A stretch of 64,000 bases of DNA from Tabrizicola sp. Lineage in GTDB: Bacteria > Pseudomonadota > Alphaproteobacteria > Rhodobacterales > Rhodobacteraceae. The notes beneath the pieces were generated by a model. It had not been told where the DNA came from. It ran no database searches and worked only from the letters and a program-made list of their open reading frames with translations. Both the position numbers and the translations under genes were made by a program. Of the stretch, positions 36,027-45,392 are shown one piece after another (the stretch's first letter is position 1; every line of letters begins with the position of its first letter). The stretch lies in contig NZ_JAUXZE010000071.1 in NCBI RefSeq assembly GCF_030694085.1, positions 62,001 through 126,000 on the forward strand, given 5' to 3'.

Positions 36027-38686
36027 TCCGCTTTTCTCTGAATGGCGCGCTGGTCGACGTGGACGCTCCCCCCACCGAGCGCCTGTCCGAAACTCTGCGC
36101 GAGCGGCTGGGCAAGGTCGGAACCAAGGTGGGCTGCGATGCGGGCGATTGCGGGGCCTGCACGGTTCTACTGGATGGCGCCGCGGTCTGCGCCTGTCTGA
36201 CGCCGGCTGCCCGGGTCGAGGGACGGATGGTCACAACGATCGAGGGCGAGACGCCAGAGCTTTCCCGGCTGCGGGAAAGTTTTCATGCGCATGGGGCGGC
36301 GCAATGTGGCATCTGCACGCCGGGGATGCTGCTCACGGCTGCCGACCTGCTGACCCGCAGCGCCCGTCCCTCCGAACCTGAGGTGGAGCAGGCGCTTGGG
36401 GGAGTCCTCTGCCGCTGCACCGGATACCGCAGCATCATCGCGGCTGTGGTGGCGGCCGGCCTGGGTGCTGTCATGCCAGAGCTGCCCAAGGGCGGGGTCG
36501 GCACCAGCGTCCGCCGACTGGACGGGGCCGCCAAGGTCGCGGGCGACAGCTTCGGGGCCGACGAACGGCCGGAGGGTGCACTGGTGGTGACAGCCGTCCG
36601 CTCGCCGTATCCACATGCGGCCTTTGTCATCGGCGACCTCTCGGCCTTCCGCGCCCGCCCCGAAGTGAGTGCGGTGTTCACTGCGGCGGACATCCCTGGA
36701 CGCAACGCCTTTTCGGTGATCCCGCCCTTCGCCGACCAGCCCGCCATCGCTGCTTCTCCCGCCCGGTTCCGGGGTGAATGTGTGGCCCTGGTGGCTTTCG
36801 AGCCAGGTGCAGACCCCGACCTGACCGGGTTCCCGATCGCCTGGACGCCTCTGGACCCCCTCGTGACGCCCCAGGCTGCCGAGGCAGGTCCTCTCCTTCA
36901 TCCCAACCGCCCCGGCAATCTTCTGGTCGAAGGCCGCGTGGTCAAGGGCGATGTGGCCAGCGCGCTTGCAAGCAGCGCCCATGTCGTCGAGGGCAGGATG
37001 ACCACCGCCTTCGTAGAACACGCCTACATCGAGCCCGAAGCGGGAGCCGCCTGGCTGGACGGCGAAACGCTGGTCATCCGCGCCTGCACCCAGGCCCCCG
37101 GCATGGACCGCGAGGATACCGCTGCGATCCTGGGGCTGCCGATCGGCCGGGTCCGCATCATCCCTTCGGCCACCGGCGGGGGGTTCGGCTCCAAGCTTGA
37201 TATCTCGCTCCAACCCTTGATCGGGCTGGTGACGCTGAAGACCGGGCGCCCCTGCCGGATGGTCTACACGCGCGGCGAAAGCATGACCTCGACCACCAAG
37301 CGCCACCCGGCCGAGATGCAGGGCCGGATCGGCTGCGATGCGCAGGGCCGGATCACGGCGGTAGAGTTCGAGGGCCGCTTCAACACCGGCGCCTATTCCA
37401 GCTGGGGGCCGACGGTGGCGAACCGGGTGCCGGTCCATGTCTCGGGCCCCTACCTCACACCGGCGATCACCGCCAGGGCCCGAGCGATCCACACCCACGG
37501 GCCGGTTTCGGGGGCCTTCCGGGGCTTTGGCGTGCCGCAAGGCGCAATTTGGCAGGAAACGCTCTACGACCGCCTTGCGGACAAGGCCGGGATCGACCGG
37601 CTGGAGTTCCGGCTGCGAAACGCGCTCCGCGACGGCGATCCGTCCGCCACCGGCCAGGTCCTGCGCGCGGTCGGCATCCACGACTGCCTCATGGCGCTGA
37701 AACCGCACTGGACCCGCGCCCTTGCCCAGGCCTCGGGCGGCAAGGGCAGGGGCGTTGGCGTCGCCTCCTGCTGGTACGGTTGCGGAAACACTGCCCTTCC
37801 CAACCCATCGACCATCCGCATCGGGTTGTCGCCTGAAGGCGAGGTTGTCCTGCACCAGGGTGCGACCGACATCGGTCAGGGCTCGAACACCGTCATTGCC
37901 CAGATCGCTGCCGAGGCCCTGGGCCTGCCGCTGACCGCCTTCCGTCTGGTCGGCCCGGACACCGCGCTGACCCCGGATGCGGGCAAGACTTCGGCAAGTC
38001 GGCAGACCTACGTCACCGGCCGTGCCGCCAAGGCCGCCGCCGAGGGCCTGCGGGCCGAGATCCTGCGCCGCGCCAATGCCGGAATGGGCGCGACACTTGC
38101 GCTGGACGGCTCTGCCCTAACCGTACGCGACCGGGAAACGCTGGCCCGGATCGACCTTGCCGCGCTTCCCGTCGATGCCCACGGCCATGCCCTGACGGCC
38201 GAAGCCAGCTATGACCCGCCCACGTCGCCGCTTGATGCCGACGGCCAGGGCGCACCCTATGCGGTCTATGGCTACGGGGCGCAGATGGTAGAGCTGGAGG
38301 TGGACGCAGCACTTGGCACGGTTCGTCTGGTGAAGATCACTGCAGCGCATGACGTCGGCCGCGCAATCAACCCGATGCTCGCACAAGGCCAGATCGAGGG
38401 CGGCATCGCGCAGGGGATCGGCATGGCCCTGATGGAGGAATACCTTCCCGGCCGGACCGAGAACCTGCACGACTACCTGATCCCGACCTTTGGCGATGTC
38501 CCGCCCATCGAGAGCCTCCTGATCGAGGTCCCCGATCCAGAAGGCCCATTCGGCGCCAAGGGCCTGGGCGAGCACGTCCTGATCCCGACCGCTCCCGCGA
38601 TACTGAACGCGATCCGCCATGCCACCGGGGCCGAGATCACCCGCGTCCCCGCCTTGCCGCATCGCATTCGCGAGGCCCTGCCATGA
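36023..38686 (+). CDS. Molybdenum hydroxylase, fused 2Fe-2S and molybdopterin subunits (xanthine dehydrogenase family)
   Basis: 887 residues joining two normally separate subunits. Residues 1–150 hold both 2Fe-2S clusters: the plant-type Cys38-43-46-58 and the second set Cys95-98-130-132. From about residue 165 the molybdopterin part follows ([20 protein letters not shown] … ATGGGFGSK … ending with GAKGLGEH, where Glu is the expected catalytic base). It hydroxylates a carbon next to a ring nitrogen or an aldehyde using water. No XdhC-type maturation gene is in the run. Next to a 6-hydroxynicotinate-reductase-like gene, an N-heteroaromatic acid is a plausible substrate (inference). The gene ends 109 bp before the next start, with a repeat element in between. 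Confidence 0.9.
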   Translation: MIRFSLNGALVDVDAPPTERLSETLRERLGKVGTKVGCDAGDCGACTVLLDGAAVCACLTPAARVEGRMVTTIEGETPELSRLRESFHAHGAAQCGICTPGMLLTAADLLTRSARPSEPEVEQALGGVLCRCTGYRSIIAAVVAAGLGAVMPELPKGGVGTSVRRLDGAAKVAGDSFGADERPEGALVVTAVRSPYPHAAFVIGDLSAFRARPEVSAVFTAADIPGRNAFSVIPPFADQPAIAASPARFRGECVALVAFEPGADPDLTGFPIAWTPLDPLVTPQAAEAGPLLHPNRPGNLLVEGRVVKGDVASALASSAHVVEGRMTTAFVEHAYIEPEAGAAWLDGETLVIRACTQAPGMDREDTAAILGLPIGRVRIIPSATGGGFGSKLDISLQPLIGLVTLKTGRPCRMVYTRGESMTSTTKRHPAEMQGRIGCDAQGRITAVEFEGRFNTGAYSSWGPTVANRVPVHVSGPYLTPAITARARAIHTHGPVSGAFRGFGVPQGAIWQETLYDRLADKAGIDRLEFRLRNALRDGDPSATGQVLRAVGIHDCLMALKPHWTRALAQASGGKGRGVGVASCWYGCGNTALPNPSTIRIGLSPEGEVVLHQGATDIGQGSNTVIAQIAAEALGLPLTAFRLVGPDTALTPDAGKTSASRQTYVTGRAAKAAAEGLRAEILRRANAGMGATLALDGSALTVRDRETLARIDLAALPVDAHGHALTAEASYDPPTSPLDADGQGAPYAVYGYGAQMVELEVDAALGTVRLVKITAAHDVGRAINPMLAQGQIEGGIAQGIGMALMEEYLPGRTENLHDYLIPTFGDVPPIESLLIEVPDPEGPFGAKGLGEHVLIPTAPAILNAIRHATGAEITRVPALPHRIREALP

Positions 38687-38699
38687 AGCACGGTGCCTT

Positions 38700-38742
38700 T
38701 GATCTTTGCCCAAATATCCCGGGGTTTGCCGGGGGGTGCGCC
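38700..38742. repeat. Intergenic G-run repeat, copy 3 (CAAATATCCC family, diverged)
   Basis: Shares CAAATATCCC and the following G-runs with the copies at 7934 and 31246 but lacks the clean hairpin. It lies inside the catabolic operon, between the molybdenum hydroxylase and the reductase genes. Confidence 0.55.
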
Positions 38743-38795
38743 ATCGGTTCGAGAAGCCGCTGGCATGGGGACCTGGCCCCCGGCGGGTGGCGCAG

Positions 38796-40226
38796 ATGAC
38801 CGACGCCCCCGAAAAGATCCGCTGCGATGCCTGCCCGGTGATGTGCTACATCGCGCCGGGTCAGACCGGGGCCTGCGACCGCTATGCCAACGCGGGCGGC
38901 CGGATCGTGCGGACCGACCCCGTCGTCATGCTGTCGCACACCGTCGAGTCCGGGGGCCGAATTGTCCCCTTCGCCGCGCGGGACTGGGACGGCGCGCCGG
39001 TCCCGGCGGACGCCTTCGTCACCGGCATCGGCTCGGGCACGACTTACCCGGACTACAAGCCCGCGCCCTTCATCATCGCCTCCCAGGTGGACGGAGCCGA
39101 CATGGTCACGGTGGTGACCGAGGCGATCTTCTCTTACTGCGGGGTCAAGGTGAAGATCGACACCGACCGCTTCCTTGGCCCGGAAGGCGCGGTGGTGCGG
39201 GTCGAGGGCGAACCCGTGGGGCATGTGACGACGGCGGAATACGGGTCGCAGATGATCAGCATCGGTGGCGTCCACCACCTGACCGGAGGCACCAAGGCCG
39301 AGGGGCGCGTCACCTGCGCTGCGATGCTGGCGCTGTGCAATGGCGAAGCGGTGGAACTGGCGATCGACGACGGGTCCACCGTTCTGGTGCAGGCGGGGCA
39401 GGCTCCCATCGTGGACGGGGTCCGCGAACGCCGGATGCGGGTCGGCTGCGGCTCGGCCACGATCGGCATGTTCGCGATGCAATGGCAGGGCCTCGTCGAC
39501 GAGGTGGTGGTGGTCGACGACCACATCACAGGAGTCGTCAGTGAACATCAGGCGGGCAAGGTGATCGGCTGGCCGCCCACGGGCATCCGCATCAAGGGCC
39601 ACAGGTCGACGCCCGGCCGCTACTTCCGCGTCTCCGAACCGGGCCAGGGCTGGGGCGGCACCCGGTTGACCGACCCGCTGGAGATCCTTGGCGAGTGGAA
39701 CCCGAAAAAGGGTGCCCGGCCCGGCCTTCGGCTGCTGATGGTTTCGACCACGGGCGAGCAATTCGCCTACTATGTCCTGGACGACAGCCTGCGACCTGTC
39801 CCGCAGGACTTGCCACAGGACTTGAAGGCTTCGGTCGAACTCATTGACGAAAATTGCGAATCCTCGCTCTGCACGGTCCTGTTCGTGGGTGGGGCTGGCG
39901 GGTCTTTGCGCGCCGGAGTGGCGAAGAACCCGGTGCGCCTGACCCGCTCGGTCCAGGCCGGGGCAACGCGGCTGACCTCGGGCGGCGCCGAGACCTACAT
40001 CTGGCCCGGCGGCGGGATCACCTTCATGGTCGATGTCACCCGGCTGCCCAAGGGGGCTTTCGGCCATGTCCCGACGCCGGCGCTTGTCGCGCCGCTGGAG
40101 TTCACCCTTTCTCGGGCTGACTACCTCGCAATGGGGGGCCACGAGGAGAATATCCGCACGCTGGACCAGTCGGTCGTCGAGGGGGGCGAGTATCCCACAG
40201 CTGCAAGGGTGGAAGCATGGCCCTGA
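38796..40226 (+). CDS. 6-hydroxynicotinate reductase-like iron-sulfur flavoprotein
   Basis: 476 residues. The N-terminus has four cysteines spaced for a 4Fe-4S cluster (Cys10, 13, 17, 27), followed by a long conserved body (SGTTYPDYKPAP, FSYCGVKVKIDTDR, GGVHHLTGG, VGCGSATIGMFAMQWQGLVDE, LGEWNPKKGARPG). I recognise it as the family named after Eubacterium barkeri 6-hydroxynicotinate reductase, which reduces the pyridone ring to 1,4,5,6-tetrahydro-6-oxonicotinate and carries a covalent flavin and Fe-S clusters. The ATG at 38796 starts right before the cysteine cluster; an earlier TTG at 38706 would start inside a repeat element. It overlaps the next (ApbE-like) gene by 10 bp. The substrate in this organism is inferred, not shown. 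Confidence 0.8.
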   Translation: MTDAPEKIRCDACPVMCYIAPGQTGACDRYANAGGRIVRTDPVVMLSHTVESGGRIVPFAARDWDGAPVPADAFVTGIGSGTTYPDYKPAPFIIASQVDGADMVTVVTEAIFSYCGVKVKIDTDRFLGPEGAVVRVEGEPVGHVTTAEYGSQMISIGGVHHLTGGTKAEGRVTCAAMLALCNGEAVELAIDDGSTVLVQAGQAPIVDGVRERRMRVGCGSATIGMFAMQWQGLVDEVVVVDDHITGVVSEHQAGKVIGWPPTGIRIKGHRSTPGRYFRVSEPGQGWGGTRLTDPLEILGEWNPKKGARPGLRLLMVSTTGEQFAYYVLDDSLRPVPQDLPQDLKASVELIDENCESSLCTVLFVGGAGGSLRAGVAKNPVRLTRSVQAGATRLTSGGAETYIWPGGGITFMVDVTRLPKGAFGHVPTPALVAPLEFTLSRADYLAMGGHEENIRTLDQSVVEGGEYPTAARVEAWP

Positions 40227-41068
40227 CCTTTCCCCGCCCGCATGGAGCCGTCGCCGCCCTGTTGCCGGACGGGCGCCTGCACCTGCAGCACGGCCCCATC
40301 GACATCGTTGCCCAGGCTTTCGGCGATGCGCCCGCTGTCCGCGCCGCATATGCCCGCGCCGCGGCCCGATTTGCCGGCGTCCTGGGTGACCTGGTGGCCG
40401 AACTGCCCGCCCTGCGGTCGCAGATCCCCGAGGTAACCGGCACCATCGCCCGCCGGATGGCCGCGGCCGTTGCCCCGTTCCGCCCGGCCTTCATCACTCC
40501 GATGGCAGCAGTTGCGGGGGCGGTCGCCGAAGAGGTACTGGCGGCGCTTACCGGACCCGGCATTTCCCGCGCCTATGCCAACAACGGGGGCGACATCGCG
40601 CTTTGGCTTGGGCCGGGGGAAAGCCTGACCTGTGCGCTCGCCGCCTCGCCACTGGACCGGGTGACGGTGCGCGCTGCCGATCGGGTCCGGGGCATCGCGA
40701 CCTCTGGCTGGAAGGGACGCAGCTTCTCGCTGGGGATCGCGGATGCGGTGACGGTGGTCGCCCGGACGGCGGCGATGGCCGATGCGGCGGCGACGATGGT
40801 GGCCAATGCGGTGGACGTTGGTCATCCCGAAATCCAGCGGCGCCCGGCGCGGGACGTGCAATGCGACAGCGACCTTGGGGACCGATGGGTGACCGTCGCT
40901 GTGCCGCGCCTTGCCGCCCATGAGCGGGCGGACGCGCTTGCGGCGGGGCTGCGGGCGGCGGAAGCCTTCCGCGCGCGGGGATTGATTGAAGGCGCGGCAC
41001 TTTTCCTGCAGGGTGAAACACGGATGACTGGTGCCTTGGCACTGGCGAGGGAGGAAGCAAGTGGCTGA
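40217..41068 (+). CDS. UPF0280 protein, ApbE-like (candidate flavin transferase)
   Basis: 283 residues. The ApbE superfamily pattern is readable: a central Ala-rich helix pair, the NNGGDIALW motif corresponding to the GGD/GGN loop of ApbE that binds flavin and Mg, then GIATSGWKG and the closing TAAMADAAATMVANAV, matching the ATSG … ADALAT blocks of ApbE. The HxxDP segment of true ApbE is not present between them. ApbE enzymes attach FMN to Thr of target proteins. Its position, overlapping the 3' end of the reductase gene by 10 bp, suggests it services that enzyme (inference). Biochemical function of UPF0280 is not established as far as I know. Confidence 0.78.
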   Translation: MALTFPRPHGAVAALLPDGRLHLQHGPIDIVAQAFGDAPAVRAAYARAAARFAGVLGDLVAELPALRSQIPEVTGTIARRMAAAVAPFRPAFITPMAAVAGAVAEEVLAALTGPGISRAYANNGGDIALWLGPGESLTCALAASPLDRVTVRAADRVRGIATSGWKGRSFSLGIADAVTVVARTAAMADAAATMVANAVDVGHPEIQRRPARDVQCDSDLGDRWVTVAVPRLAAHERADALAAGLRAAEAFRARGLIEGAALFLQGETRMTGALALAREEASG

Positions 41069-41642
41069 TTTCGCAGTCCGCAAGATCGTGGTGCAGCTGG
41101 AAGAGATCCGGCACGAAGGCGGGCCGCTGGTTCAGCCGCCGCCGGTCCGGGGGGCGATCTACGCGATCTGCGCCAACCCCTATGCGGGCCGCTACAGTGC
41201 AGACCTGCACCCCGCGATGGAGGACCTGAAGCCCCTGGCGCTGGAGCTGACCGACCGTCTGGTCTTCGTCCTTGGCGGCCGCGAGGGGATCGACGCCTAC
41301 GGCAAGGGCGCCATCGTGGGCGAAGGTGGCGAAAGCGAACATGGCGCGCTCTGGCATGTCGCGGGCGGCTACGGGATGCGGGAACGGCTTGGTGAATGTC
41401 GGGCCATAGTTCCCAGCGTGATGAAGGTTGGCGGCATGGGCGCGACGCTGGACCTGCCGCTTGGGCACCTGAATGCGGCCTATGTCCGGTCGCGGTTCGA
41501 CGCAATCACGCTCGCCTGTGCCGACGCGCCGCGGGCGAACGAGGTGCTCTTCGCGCTTGGAATGGCGCGGGGCGGTCGGGTGCATAGCCGCATGGGCGGA
41601 CTGGAGATACACCAGGTGAAGGGGGAGGACGGCCTCAGGTGA
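41061..41642 (+). CDS. DUF1185 ('amino acid synthesis') family protein
   Basis: 193 residues with a GTG start at 41061, overlapping the ApbE-like gene by 8 bp. The sequence (VRKIVVQLEEIRHEGG … GRYSADLHPAMEDLKPL … GAIVGEGGESEHGALWHVAGGYGMRE) matches the DUF1185/AA_synth family. Despite the family label, no reaction is firmly assigned; the GGESEHGALWH block looks like a ligand or active site. Its place between ring-reduction genes and a transporter points to a catabolic step or chaperone role in the same pathway. Its stop overlaps the next frame by GTGA. Confidence 0.82.
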   Translation: MADFAVRKIVVQLEEIRHEGGPLVQPPPVRGAIYAICANPYAGRYSADLHPAMEDLKPLALELTDRLVFVLGGREGIDAYGKGAIVGEGGESEHGALWHVAGGYGMRERLGECRAIVPSVMKVGGMGATLDLPLGHLNAAYVRSRFDAITLACADAPRANEVLFALGMARGGRVHSRMGGLEIHQVKGEDGLR

Positions 41643-43039
41643 CAGGCAACCCAAAATCCTTCGAAGGATTTTGCCCAAAGTTTTCGAAAACTTTGGGGGC
41701 AAGCGGTCTGGCCGTGGTCCTGACCCCCGGCCTCGCCTTCGCCTGCGCCCTGCCGCCCTCGGTTATCCTGACACTGCCAACCGGACACTACATCACCGCC
41801 GCCGCGCTGACGGTGGCACTGACGGCGCTGATGGGCGTTGCGGCCCACCGCCTGCCGATGATGGAACCGCGCCTGGTCCGCGAACGCCGGTTGCTGCTGC
41901 CCGGCACGCTGGTCTCTTATCTGTCGTTCCTGATCTTCCTCGCCCTGGTCTTTGTCGGTCTCTACGGTGAGCGCGACCCGATGCATAACCTGATGACGCT
42001 GGTTTTCTGGACGGGGGTCTGGATTGTGGTGCCGCTTGGGTCGATGCTCCTTGGCAACCTCTGGCGCCCCCTGAACCCTTGGGCCGGCCCGGTTCGGATT
42101 GCCCGCACATTGCTTGGCCGCACGGGCGGGATCGGGCTTGAACGTCTTGGCCACTGGCCCGCCGTTGCAGGTTACGCGGGCTTCGTGTGGTTCCAGATGG
42201 TCTCGCTTTACCCCGACGATCCTGCCGTCCTTGCCCAGGTCGCGGTGGCTTATTGGGGCGTGATCTTCGTCCTGGCCGTGCTCGAGGGTGAGGACTGGCT
42301 GTCACAAGGCGAATTCCTGACCGTCCTCTTCGGTTTCATCGCAAAGGTTGCCCCGATCTGGCATGAGACCGCGGGCAAGCGCGCCCGCCTGATGCGCGGC
42401 TGGCCGGGCACGCAGGTCCTGTCGATGCCGCCGCTCTCTCCGTCGGCTGTGGTCTTCGTCAGCCTTGCCCTTGCCGCGCTGACCTTCGACGGGCTGGCCG
42501 AGACGTTCTGGTGGCAGGCGCTGATCGGAGAGAACCCGCTGGAACCCACGGGGCGCAGCGCGGTGATGTGGGAAAACACGGGAGGGCTTCTGGCCGTCTG
42601 GGTGCTGACGCTGGGCCTCATCCTGGGGTCGATCATCCTGGGCCGCCGGATCGGCGGAGGCTTTCAGACCGGGCCGGTGATGCTGTCGTTCCTTGCCATC
42701 GCGGCGGGCTACCACGCGGCGCATTATCTGGTGATGCTGCTCACGGCGGGGCAATACACCCTGGCTGCGCTGAATGACCCACTGATGACGGGGGACAGCT
42801 GGCTGGGCCTGCCGCCGTTCTTCGTCTCGTTCGGCTTTCTGACCGACCCGCGGGTCATGCCCGTGATCTACGGCCTGCAATTCGCTGCGATCCTGGGCGC
42901 GCATCTGCTGGCGGTGCTTCTGGGCCTGAAGCTGGCGGGGCAGGGCGCGCGGCCGCTTGCGCACCTGCCGATGACGCTCCTCATGGTGGGGTACACTGTC
43001 CTGGGCCTCTGGCTGCTGTCCACGGCCAGAAGCGGATGA
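41639..43039 (+). CDS. Polytopic membrane protein of unknown function (similar to proteins labelled fenitrothion hydrolase)
   Basis: Up to 466 residues with ten or more hydrophobic helices. The pattern NLWRPLNPWAGPVRI … HWPAVAGYAGFVWFQM … LPPFFVSFGFLTDPRVMP recalls bacterial membrane proteins often labelled 'fenitrothion hydrolase'; that name should not be taken as function. The GTG at 41639 gives GTGA coupling to the previous gene, but the first about 20 codons are made of two TTCGAA-centred palindromes (41652–41697), so the real start may be a GTG near 41713, just before a signal-like segment (AVVLTPGLAFACA). It lies between pathway enzymes and the ABC importer, so a transport-accessory role is possible. 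Confidence 0.65.
   Translation: MTGNPKSFEGFCPKFSKTLGASGLAVVLTPGLAFACALPPSVILTLPTGHYITAAALTVALTALMGVAAHRLPMMEPRLVRERRLLLPGTLVSYLSFLIFLALVFVGLYGERDPMHNLMTLVFWTGVWIVVPLGSMLLGNLWRPLNPWAGPVRIARTLLGRTGGIGLERLGHWPAVAGYAGFVWFQMVSLYPDDPAVLAQVAVAYWGVIFVLAVLEGEDWLSQGEFLTVLFGFIAKVAPIWHETAGKRARLMRGWPGTQVLSMPPLSPSAVVFVSLALAALTFDGLAETFWWQALIGENPLEPTGRSAVMWENTGGLLAVWVLTLGLILGSIILGRRIGGGFQTGPVMLSFLAIAAGYHAAHYLVMLLTAGQYTLAALNDPLMTGDSWLGLPPFFVSFGFLTDPRVMPVIYGLQFAAILGAHLLAVLLGLKLAGQGARPLAHLPMTLLMVGYTVLGLWLLSTARSG
41652..41697. repeat. Pair of abutting TTCGAA-centred palindromes
   Basis: 22-bp perfect palindrome at 41652–41673 and 24-bp perfect palindrome at 41674–41697, back to back. The composition and layout match the pair at 22308–22352. 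Here it sits at the head of a membrane-protein frame within an operon, where it could form an mRNA hairpin. Confidence 0.8.
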
Positions 43040-43135
43040 CCGGAACCGGATGACACTACTGGACAATCCCGGGGCTGTGGCGCCCCAATGACAACCAAGG
43101 GCCCGAAGAGAGGCCGCAACAGTGGAGAGACGGAC

Positions 43136-44410
43136 ATGACCAGAGGATTGCTTCATCCCACCCGCCGCGGGCTTCTGATGGCCGGGGGCGCGGGGTTTCT
43201 GACCGCCGCGCTGCCGGGCTATGTCGGCGCGCAGGCCGCGCCCATCAAGATCGGCTTCCAGCTGCACCGCACCGGGATCGGCGCGGCCTACGGGCGCTGG
43301 TACGAGCGCACGGCCCAGGCCGCGCTGAAGGCAATCAACGACGCGGGCGGCATTGCGGGTCGCCCCGTCGAGATCCTGTTCGAGGACGACGCGACTGACC
43401 CCAAGCGGGGTTCGGAAGTGGTCGACAAGCTGACCCAATCGGACGGCTGCGACCTGGTGATGGGGACGCTCTTTTCCCATGTCGTCATGGGGTCCGCTCC
43501 AAGGGCCGGTGAGTTGAAGGTGCCCTACCTCGTCTGCTCGGAGGGCTACCACGTTGCCTCCGGCGCGCTGAACCGCTGGACGCTGCAGCCCGGCATCACC
43601 GATGTCCGCGCGCAGATCTCGACGATGGCGCCCTGGGTGGCGGCGAACCTTGGCAAGAAGGTGACGATGGTCTTCCCGGACTACGCCTTTGGCCACGACC
43701 ACCGCGACTTCTTCACCGCCGCGATCCAGGCTCAGGGCGGCGAGGTCGTGGCCCAGATCGCCGTGCCGCCCACGGAAACCAGCTTTACCCGCTATTTCCC
43801 GCAGATCCCGGCCGAGACCGAGGTCCTGTATCATGTGATGGTCGGCCCTGCGGTTCTGACCTTCGTCAAGGAGTTGGGCGAGTTCTACGGCACTGGCGCG
43901 AAGCCCGCGCTTTTCGGCTTCATCGACAGCCTGGAAGCGGTGGACACCGCGACGCCGGGACTTGAATTCCTGGAAGGCTCGCATTTCTGGGAGGCGCACC
44001 CGCGCGTGAAGGCCGCCGATGCGGGTGAGCATGAAGGCCATTACCGCACGGCCGTGGGCGTGGACGACAACGGCGCCAGCGTCAGCGATGCCAAGGACGT
44101 GTCGACCTACTCCCATATGTTCTCGACCTGGGAGACTCTGTACTTCATCAAGCAGGCGATGGAGGCTTCGGGCTATTCAGGACCCGGAGACCGGCAGAAG
44201 CTGGTTGAGGCGATGGAGGCGACCACCGACCTGCCCTATGGCATCGAACGCCCGCAGGGGGCCAAGCGCTTCAACGGCAAGACGCATCAGGTCTTCGGGT
44301 CGCAGCACATCAGTCAGGTGCAGGGCGGGAGGCTGGTGAAAGTCCATACCACAACGATCGACGAAGGGCTTTACGAGGATGCGGTCGATTACACGACGAT
44401 GTCCTTCTGA
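43136..44410 (+). CDS. ABC transporter substrate-binding protein, branched-chain/amide type
   Basis: 424 residues. A twin-arginine-type leader opens it (HPTRRGLLMAGGAGFLTAALPG, cleavage after GAQA), so export is probably by Tat. The mature part is a type I periplasmic binding protein (PIKIGFQLHRTGIGAAYGRW … AINDAGGIAGRPVEILFEDDATDPKRG). The ATG at 43136 has GGAGA seven bases upstream; an ATG 16 codons earlier would put a charged tail before the leader. Followed by permease and ATPase genes of the Liv type. The ligand is likely the pathway substrate rather than leucine (inference from the operon). Confidence 0.9.
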   Translation: MTRGLLHPTRRGLLMAGGAGFLTAALPGYVGAQAAPIKIGFQLHRTGIGAAYGRWYERTAQAALKAINDAGGIAGRPVEILFEDDATDPKRGSEVVDKLTQSDGCDLVMGTLFSHVVMGSAPRAGELKVPYLVCSEGYHVASGALNRWTLQPGITDVRAQISTMAPWVAANLGKKVTMVFPDYAFGHDHRDFFTAAIQAQGGEVVAQIAVPPTETSFTRYFPQIPAETEVLYHVMVGPAVLTFVKELGEFYGTGAKPALFGFIDSLEAVDTATPGLEFLEGSHFWEAHPRVKAADAGEHEGHYRTAVGVDDNGASVSDAKDVSTYSHMFSTWETLYFIKQAMEASGYSGPGDRQKLVEAMEATTDLPYGIERPQGAKRFNGKTHQVFGSQHISQVQGGRLVKVHTTTIDEGLYEDAVDYTTMSF

Positions 44411-44432
44411 CGCACGCTTTCCGACAATCGGG

Positions 44433-44490
44433 GGGGTGGGCGGATCGCCTACCCCTGTCTCACCCGCGTAGGGTGGGCGATCCGCCCACC
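44433..44490. repeat. Two diverged copies of the GTAGGGTGGGC palindrome
   Basis: Imperfect inverted repeats at about 44433–44455 and 44468–44490 (GTAGGGTGGGCGAT … CCGCCCACC) between the binding-protein and permease genes. Related to the perfect 28-bp palindrome at 15769–15796. The position suits an mRNA hairpin that keeps binding-protein mRNA more abundant than that of the permease genes. Confidence 0.65.
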
Positions 44491-44513
44491 TTCCCCACCC
44501 ACCGGACACATGC

Positions 44514-45392
44514 ATGGCCTTCGGACCCTTCCTGCTTCTCGCCCTGATGGAGGGCCTTGTGACCGCCGCCATCCTGGCGCTGGCGGCGGCCGGGCTATCG
44601 CTGGTTTTTGGTGTCATGCGGGTCGTCAACGTGGCGCATGGCGAGTTCTACATGCTGGGTGCGGTCCTCGCCTGGGCCGTCACCACGATGTTCCCCGGCC
44701 CGCCGGCGCTGGCCTTTCTCGCCGCTGTCATCATCGCGCCACTTGTTGTCGCGGCCCTTGCCGCTGCCGCCGACGGGCTGATCCTGAAGCGGCTGAACTA
44801 CGACCCCGAGGCGACCATCGTCGCCACCATCGGCCTGCTCTACATCCTCCAGCAGGCCGCGTTGTCGCTTTACGGCCCCAACGCCAACCCCGTCACCGCC
44901 CCTTTCGAGTGGCGCATCCAGCTGCCGTGGTTCGGCTATTCCGGCTACAAGCTTTTCGTCGTCGCTGCCGCCGGTCTTGTGCTTCTCGCCCTCTGGCAGT
45001 TCATGACCCGGACCAAGGCGGGCCTTGTGATGCGCGCCACCCAGGTCGATCGGTCGACCGCCCAGGCCTTCGGGATCAACGTCGACCGGGTCTACATGGG
45101 CACCTTCGCGCTGGGCGCTGGCCTTGCCGCGCTGGCCGGGGTCCTGATCGTTCCGATCCAGCAGGCGCAGTATCTGATGGGCCACGACCCGCTGCTCCTC
45201 TCGTTCATCGTGGTCATCATCGGCGGTCTTGGTAGCCTGCGCGGCACCCTGATCGCCGCGCTGATCATCGGGCTTTCCGATGGCGTGATCTCGATGTTCT
45301 TCACGCCGACGCTTGCCAAGATCCTCGCTACACTTCTGGTCGCTATGGTCCTTGTCTTCCGCCCGCAGGGTCTTTTCGGAGCGAAGGCGTGA
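44514..45392 (+). CDS. livH: ABC transporter permease, LivH type
   Basis: 292 residues, eight or so hydrophobic helices, typical LivH opening (LVTAAILALAAAGLSLVFGVMRVVNVAHGEFYMLGA) and the conserved loop MRATQVDRSTAQAFGINVDRVYMGTFALGAGLAALAG. Forms the inner-membrane channel with the following LivM-type permease. Starts 103 bp after the binding-protein gene and overlaps the next gene by four bases. Gene symbol denotes family; the imported compound is unknown. Confidence 0.93.
   Translation: MAFGPFLLLALMEGLVTAAILALAAAGLSLVFGVMRVVNVAHGEFYMLGAVLAWAVTTMFPGPPALAFLAAVIIAPLVVAALAAAADGLILKRLNYDPEATIVATIGLLYILQQAALSLYGPNANPVTAPFEWRIQLPWFGYSGYKLFVVAAAGLVLLALWQFMTRTKAGLVMRATQVDRSTAQAFGINVDRVYMGTFALGAGLAALAGVLIVPIQQAQYLMGHDPLLLSFIVVIIGGLGSLRGTLIAALIIGLSDGVISMFFTPTLAKILATLLVAMVLVFRPQGLFGAKA

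Noticed and set aside
38706..38795. Earlier TTG start for the 6-hydroxynicotinate-reductase-like gene
   Set aside because: The added residues derive from the intergenic repeat, and the ATG at 38796 directly precedes the conserved cysteine cluster.
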